The notes under the pieces are model-generated. The model was not told where the DNA came from. It was given only the letters and a program-made list of their open reading frames with translations, and made no database searches. A stretch of DNA of 24,824 bases, taken from contig NZ_JNWQ01000096.1 in the NCBI RefSeq assembly GCF_000716875.1, forward strand, positions 1 through 24,824, in the 5' to 3' direction. The number at the start of each line of letters is the position of its first letter. Within the stretch, counting starts at the first letter, position 1. This DNA comes from Streptomyces novaecaesareae (lineage in GTDB: Bacteria > Actinomycetota > Actinomycetes > Streptomycetales > Streptomycetaceae). The translations under genes were made by a program, and so were the position numbers. Shown here piece by piece: positions 21,482 to 24,824 of the stretch.

Positions 21482-22729
21482 ATGAGGGGTGGCAGGGTGT
21501 CCGGACGCGGGTACCGGAAGGCGGCCGCGGCACTGGCCGCGCTGGTGGTGCTGGGCGGCCCGCTCGCCGCACCGGCGTACGCCGACGGCGGGCCCGGGCT
21601 GGCCGCCGCGGGCGACTGCCCCCAGAACGCCCCCGACGTGCAGACCGTGCCGTGGTCGCTGCAGCGCCTGCTGCTGGACGAGCTGTGGCAGGGAGGGCGG
21701 ACCACCGGTGCGGGCGTGACCGTCGCGGTCATCGACACCGGGGTGGACGAGGGCAACCCGCAGCTGGCCGGCAAGATCGACGCGGGCCCCAACCTGCTGG
21801 TCAACCGGGAGACCAAGGAGAAGATCCAGGGCAAGTCCACCGAGGACCCGGTCGGTCACGGCACCAAGGTGGCCGGCATCATCGCGGCCCGCAAGAGCGA
21901 TCGGACCGGCTTCGTCGGGTTGGCCCCGGACGCCAGGATCCTCTCGATCCGGCAGAACGACAGCGACGGCAACGGCGACGTCTCCACCCTGGTCCAGGCG
22001 ATCAAGGAGGCCGTCGCCGCCAAGGCCCAGGTCATCAACATCTCCCAGGACGTGCGCGGCGCGGCCAACACCCAGTTCGGCGGCTACGCGGACCTGAAGG
22101 CGGCCGTCGAGTTCGCCGAGCAGAACAAGGTCGTGGTGGTCGCCTCCACCGGGAACGACGGCAAGGAGGGCGACACCTACCCGGGCGCCTTCCCGACCGT
22201 GCTGGCCGTCGGCGCCTCCGACCGCAACAACGAGCGCGCGCCGTTCTCCCAGTACGGCTCCTTCGTGAAGGTCGCCGCGCCCGGCGTCGACATGCTCTCC
22301 ACCGTCCCCCGGGGCGGGCAGTGCGTGGACAACGGCACCAGCTTCGCCGCCCCGTACGTCTCCGGGCTCGCCGCGCTGCTGGTCGGCGCGCACCCGAACT
22401 GGAAGCCGGCCCAGGTGCGGGCCTGGATCGAGCAGACCGCCCAGCGCACCCAGCGCGACCCGGACCCGTTCGTCGGCTGGGGCGTGGTGGACCCGGTCAA
22501 GGCCGTCACCAAGGCCCCCGAGGTCGCGCCGGCCACCGCCGTCCCGGACGCCCCGGTGCAGCTCGCCTCCGCGCCGATCGTGCCGCAGCCGGTCGGCCTC
22601 GGCGAGACCCAGGCGGACCGCGACGGCCGCACCGCGACGTACGTCCTCGGTGTCGGCGTGCTGCTGGTCGCCCTGCTGATCGGCGGCGGCGTGGTGCTGC
22701 GCGACCACCGGCGCAAGTCCGCCGGCTGA
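21482..22729 (+). CDS. mycP: Mycosin, type VII secretion-associated subtilisin-like protease
   Basis: 415-aa exported serine protease held in the membrane by its C-terminus. A signal peptide ends near A-Y-A (32-34). The catalytic triad is intact: Asp85 in V-I-D-T-G-V-D, His126 in G-H-G-T-K-V-A-G, Ser287 in N-G-T-S-F-A-A-P. Asn225 in S-T-G-N-D-G is the oxyanion residue. A membrane helix lies at about 384-406, followed by basic residues. In mycobacteria mycosins stabilise the ESX membrane complex and cleave some substrates. The ATG at 21482 has a weak ribosome site; a GTG at 21497 has GAGGGG six bases before it and still leaves a full signal peptide, so it may be the true start. Confidence 0.94.
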   Translation: MRGGRVSGRGYRKAAAALAALVVLGGPLAAPAYADGGPGLAAAGDCPQNAPDVQTVPWSLQRLLLDELWQGGRTTGAGVTVAVIDTGVDEGNPQLAGKIDAGPNLLVNRETKEKIQGKSTEDPVGHGTKVAGIIAARKSDRTGFVGLAPDARILSIRQNDSDGNGDVSTLVQAIKEAVAAKAQVINISQDVRGAANTQFGGYADLKAAVEFAEQNKVVVVASTGNDGKEGDTYPGAFPTVLAVGASDRNNERAPFSQYGSFVKVAAPGVDMLSTVPRGGQCVDNGTSFAAPYVSGLAALLVGAHPNWKPAQVRAWIEQTAQRTQRDPDPFVGWGVVDPVKAVTKAPEVAPATAVPDAPVQLASAPIVPQPVGLGETQADRDGRTATYVLGVGVLLVALLIGGGVVLRDHRRKSAG

Positions 22730-22777
22730 GCCGCCGACCGAAGCGCCGGCCGGTCCGCGGGCTGAGCCGGGCGCCTC

Positions 22778-22804
22778 GAAACTTCCTCCGCGACGGCTGT
22801 AACA
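22778..22804 (+). promoter_or_regulatory. Candidate alternative-sigma promoter
   Basis: GAAACTT (22778-22784) and GTAACA (22799-22804), with 16 bases between GAAAC and GTAACA, lie 62 bases before the sigma factor ATG. The -35-like AAC and the short spacer suit an ECF-type sigma better than the housekeeping one, so the gene may activate itself. The rest of the 137-base mycP-sigma gap has no other clear signal. Confidence 0.4.
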
Positions 22805-22866
22805 CCGCCGCCCGCCCACCGCATCGATCAAGTGTCGGTGAGGGCGGAGCACGGGGGGCAGCGCGC

Positions 22867-23409
22867 ATGGGGTGGATCGGGGCGGGCCGGGAGGCCAAGG
22901 ACGCCGAGTTCCTGGAGCTCGTCTCCAGCCGTACCGGGCACCTCTACCGTTCGGCCTGCCTGCTCACCAGCGGTGACACCCACTACGCCGAGGACCTGGT
23001 GCAGGAGGCCCTCAGCCGGATGTACGTGCTCTGGCGGCGCAGCGCCTTCACCGGCGGCCTGGGCCGGATCGCCAATCCGGCGGCCTACACCCACACCGTG
23101 ATGGTGCGCACCTTCCTCGCCCAGCAGCGCCGCCGCTCCAGCGGCGAGCGCCCCACCGACGCTCTGCCGGAGCGGGAGGGGCACGACGCGGACAGCAGTC
23201 TGCGGCTGACCCTCCTCGACGCGCTCGGCCGGATGCCGCCCAAGGACCGTGCGGTCCTGGTGCTGCGCTACTGGGAGGACCGCAGCGTCGAGGAGACCGC
23301 CGAGGTGATGCGGGTCTCCTCCGGGGCCGTCCGCACCCGTACCACCCGGGCGCTGGCCCGGCTGCGCACCCTGCTCGGCGACTCGCTGGCCGAGCTCGCC
23401 GCGCGCTGA
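22867..23409 (+). CDS. SigE-family (ECF-like) RNA polymerase sigma factor
   Basis: 180-aa group IV sigma factor. Region 2 (about residues 17-90) includes L-Y-R-S-A-C-L-L-T and A-E-D-L-V-Q-E-A-L-S-R-M-Y. Region 4 (about 112-170) has M-P-P-K-D-R-A-V-L-V-L-R-Y-W-E-D and the helix-turn-helix S-V-E-E-T-A-E-V-M-R-V-S-S-G-A-V-R-T-R. This is the SigE-type subfamily abundant in streptomycetes. The ATG at 22867 is preceded by GGGGGG at a usable distance. Its targets cannot be read from here. The neighbouring membrane-anchored gene is 98 bases downstream, in the position where anti-sigma factors often lie, although it lacks a zinc-binding anti-sigma motif. Confidence 0.93.
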   Translation: MGWIGAGREAKDAEFLELVSSRTGHLYRSACLLTSGDTHYAEDLVQEALSRMYVLWRRSAFTGGLGRIANPAAYTHTVMVRTFLAQQRRRSSGERPTDALPEREGHDADSSLRLTLLDALGRMPPKDRAVLVLRYWEDRSVEETAEVMRVSSGAVRTRTTRALARLRTLLGDSLAELAAR

Positions 23410-23428
23410 GGCCGGTGGCCGCCCGCAC

Positions 23429-23475
23429 GAACAGCACTTCTCGCGAACAGCACTTCTCGCGAACAGCACTTCTCG
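23429..23475. repeat. 16-bp tandem repeat, three copies, after the sigma gene
   Basis: GAACAGCACTTCTCGC is present exactly at 23429-23444 and 23445-23460, and for its first 15 bases at 23461-23475. The copies start 19 bases after the sigma stop codon and end 32 bases before the next start. The junctions create TCGCGA palindromes. Its lower GC and exactness set it apart from its surroundings. Confidence 0.95.
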
Positions 23476-23507
23476 GAACCCGTGACGCAAGGAGACGGTG
23501 GACGCCC

Positions 23508-24755
23508 ATGTCCGAATCGGAAAAGTTCGAGGACGATCTTCTCTATGCCCTCACCCGTACGGGTGAAGGTTTCCGCACCGAGCAGGCCGAACTGGTCGCG
23601 GGCGGCTACCGCCGCGGCCGCAGCCGCTGGCGCCGCCGTTCGACCGCCGCCGTGGTGGGCGGCGCGGCCGCGCTGGCCCTGGTGGGCACCGGCGCGGTGT
23701 ACCTGACCGGCTCGGCGGGGGCGAAGGACGCGGGCACGGTGAGCGCGGCCGCCGCCCCGACGACCACCGCCGCCGGCGCCGGCCCCGCGACCACTCCGAC
23801 GACGGTGAAGTCCTCGGCCCCGGCGGTGGTCACCGGAGACGAGGTGCTGGCGACCTTCCAGGCCCTGCTGCCCAGGGGCGAGACCACCGAGGCCAAGGGG
23901 CGCGGCACCGACGACGAGCGGATGGGCGGCACCTTCGTCGGCGCGGACGTGGTCTTCGACGACGGCCAGGGCAAGTCGCTGATCCAGATCGGCATCCAGA
24001 AGCACCACCCCAACCAGGCGCAGCCGCTCACCTGCCCGAAGGACTTCAAGCCCGCCCGGGTCGACTCCTGCACCGTCACCCCCCTGCCGGACGGCTCTCG
24101 GCTCATGCTCGAACAGGGCTACGAGTACTCGGACGGGCGGGCCGACACCAAGGAGTGGCACGCCTCGCTGTCCGGTGCGGACGGCCGGGACATCAACGTG
24201 AGCGAGTGGAACGCGCCCGCGGAGAAGGGCGCCCGGGACAGCCGCCCCAACCCGCCGCTCACCCTCGACCAGCTGAAGGCGATCGTCACCGACAAGTCCT
24301 GGGACCGGATGGTCGCGGCGGTCAAGTTCAACGGGATCGACACCGACGCGATCGACCCCGGTCTGTCGCTGCCGGACCGGGAGGCCGTCCTGGTCGGGCT
24401 GCTGCCCCAGGGGGTCACCGTGGCCGGCCGCAGCGGCAGCGCGCTGGCGGCCGAATTCCAGCTGGCCCGGGGCGAGGCGGCCGGCTCGCTGGTGCTGCGG
24501 GTGGAGAACTGGGCGAAGTCCGCGGACAACCCCGGGCAGCAGGCGTTCAAGGACGCGGTCACCCTGCCCGACGGGACCAAGGTGCTCGTCCTCGGCGGCC
24601 CGGACAGCAAGGACAAGCAGCCGGTGCGGGTGAACGTGCTGCACCCGGACGGCATGGAGGTCATGGTCGCCCAGGGCCCGACCGGGCAGCAGCTGCTCAC
24701 CGTGGAGCAGCTGAAGGCGATCGCCGCCGGCCCGGCGTGGAAGCCCAAGAAGTAG
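23508..24755 (+). CDS. Membrane-anchored extracytoplasmic protein, function unknown
   Basis: 415-aa protein. Residues 1-45 are cytoplasmic, opening M-S-E-S-E-K-F-E-D-D-L and ending in a basic stretch (R-R-G-R-S-R-W-R-R-R). One membrane helix follows (46-68). Then come an Ala/Thr/Pro-rich linker (70-115) and a soluble outer domain. The charge pattern puts the N-terminus inside. Two Cys in the outer domain (L-T-C-P-K-D and D-S-C-T-V) may pair. The outer domain contains two similar L-D-Q/E-Q-L-K-A-I-type segments, hinting at a duplicated fold. The layout matches one-pass anti-sigma or sensor proteins, and it follows a sigma gene, but I see no anti-sigma domain signature. Start ATG 23508; AAGGAG (23489-23494) is rather far, GGTGGA nearer. 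Confidence 0.8.
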   Translation: MSESEKFEDDLLYALTRTGEGFRTEQAELVAGGYRRGRSRWRRRSTAAVVGGAAALALVGTGAVYLTGSAGAKDAGTVSAAAAPTTTAAGAGPATTPTTVKSSAPAVVTGDEVLATFQALLPRGETTEAKGRGTDDERMGGTFVGADVVFDDGQGKSLIQIGIQKHHPNQAQPLTCPKDFKPARVDSCTVTPLPDGSRLMLEQGYEYSDGRADTKEWHASLSGADGRDINVSEWNAPAEKGARDSRPNPPLTLDQLKAIVTDKSWDRMVAAVKFNGIDTDAIDPGLSLPDREAVLVGLLPQGVTVAGRSGSALAAEFQLARGEAAGSLVLRVENWAKSADNPGQQAFKDAVTLPDGTKVLVLGGPDSKDKQPVRVNVLHPDGMEVMVAQGPTGQQLLTVEQLKAIAAGPAWKPKK

Positions 24756-24768
24756 GGGCGTGAACGTG

Positions 24769-24804
24769 GCGGTGCCCCGGGCTGGGGGAGGCCCGGGGCA
24801 CCGC
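24769..24804 (+). terminator. Perfect 14-bp stem-loop after the last gene
   Basis: GCGGTGCCCCGGGC (24769-24782) pairs exactly with 24791-24804 around an 8-base loop. It starts 13 bases after the stop codon and has no U-tract. It closes the sigma/membrane protein unit. The remaining 20 bases of the window are G-rich with no feature I can name. Confidence 0.85.
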
Positions 24805-24824
24805 TCTGTGGGGGAGGTGGGGGA

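Overview
The window is high-GC actinobacterial DNA, most like Streptomyces or Kitasatospora. The signs are C/G at most third codon positions, frequent GTG starts (one TTG), an essentially absent TTA codon, an IF2 of about 1035 aa with a long Pro/Gly/Arg linker, and a translation-gene operon that leads into a type VII (ESX/WXG100) secretion locus. The first 37 bases are not genomic: bases 5-37 match the Illumina Nextera transposase adapter, so this is a contig end.

Layout. 38-296 (minus) is the start of a twin-arginine-type lipoprotein, cut by the contig end. 557-9014 (plus) is the translation and RNA module: rimP, nusA, ylxR, infB, a DUF503 gene, rbfA, an nrnA-type DHH phosphoesterase and truB, ending in a strong hairpin. 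9271-12975 is a 1234-aa protein with a trypsin-like domain that has lost its catalytic Ser and Asp, fused to a STAND-like P-loop domain and a helical C-terminus. It carries the only in-frame TTA codon I found. ribF follows and ends at a hairpin shared with convergent genes.

14044-22729 is a type VII secretion locus. On the minus strand are eccE, a 255-aa unknown overlapping it by one base, and a MinD/ParA-like ATPase with long disordered arms (EspI-like). Divergently on the plus strand are eccB, two WXG100 genes and the mycosin protease mycP. eccC and eccD are not in the window. After mycP come a SigE-family sigma factor and a membrane-anchored protein of unknown function, ending in a hairpin at 24769-24804.

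How the genes fit together. The left half builds and matures 30S subunits, modifies tRNA, links transcription to translation and makes FAD. EccB, EccE, mycosin and the WXG100 pair are parts of an envelope secretion machine; the MinD-like ATPase and the unknown are probable accessories. The sigma gene and its membrane neighbour look like a separate regulatory unit. The observations most worth a second look are a chain of ATGA-overlapping mini-ORFs in an 11-bp repeat before infB, the doubly degenerate pseudoprotease/STAND protein with its TTA codon, a possible dead P-loop in the 255-aa unknown, and short tandem repeats at 20981-21034 and 23429-23475.
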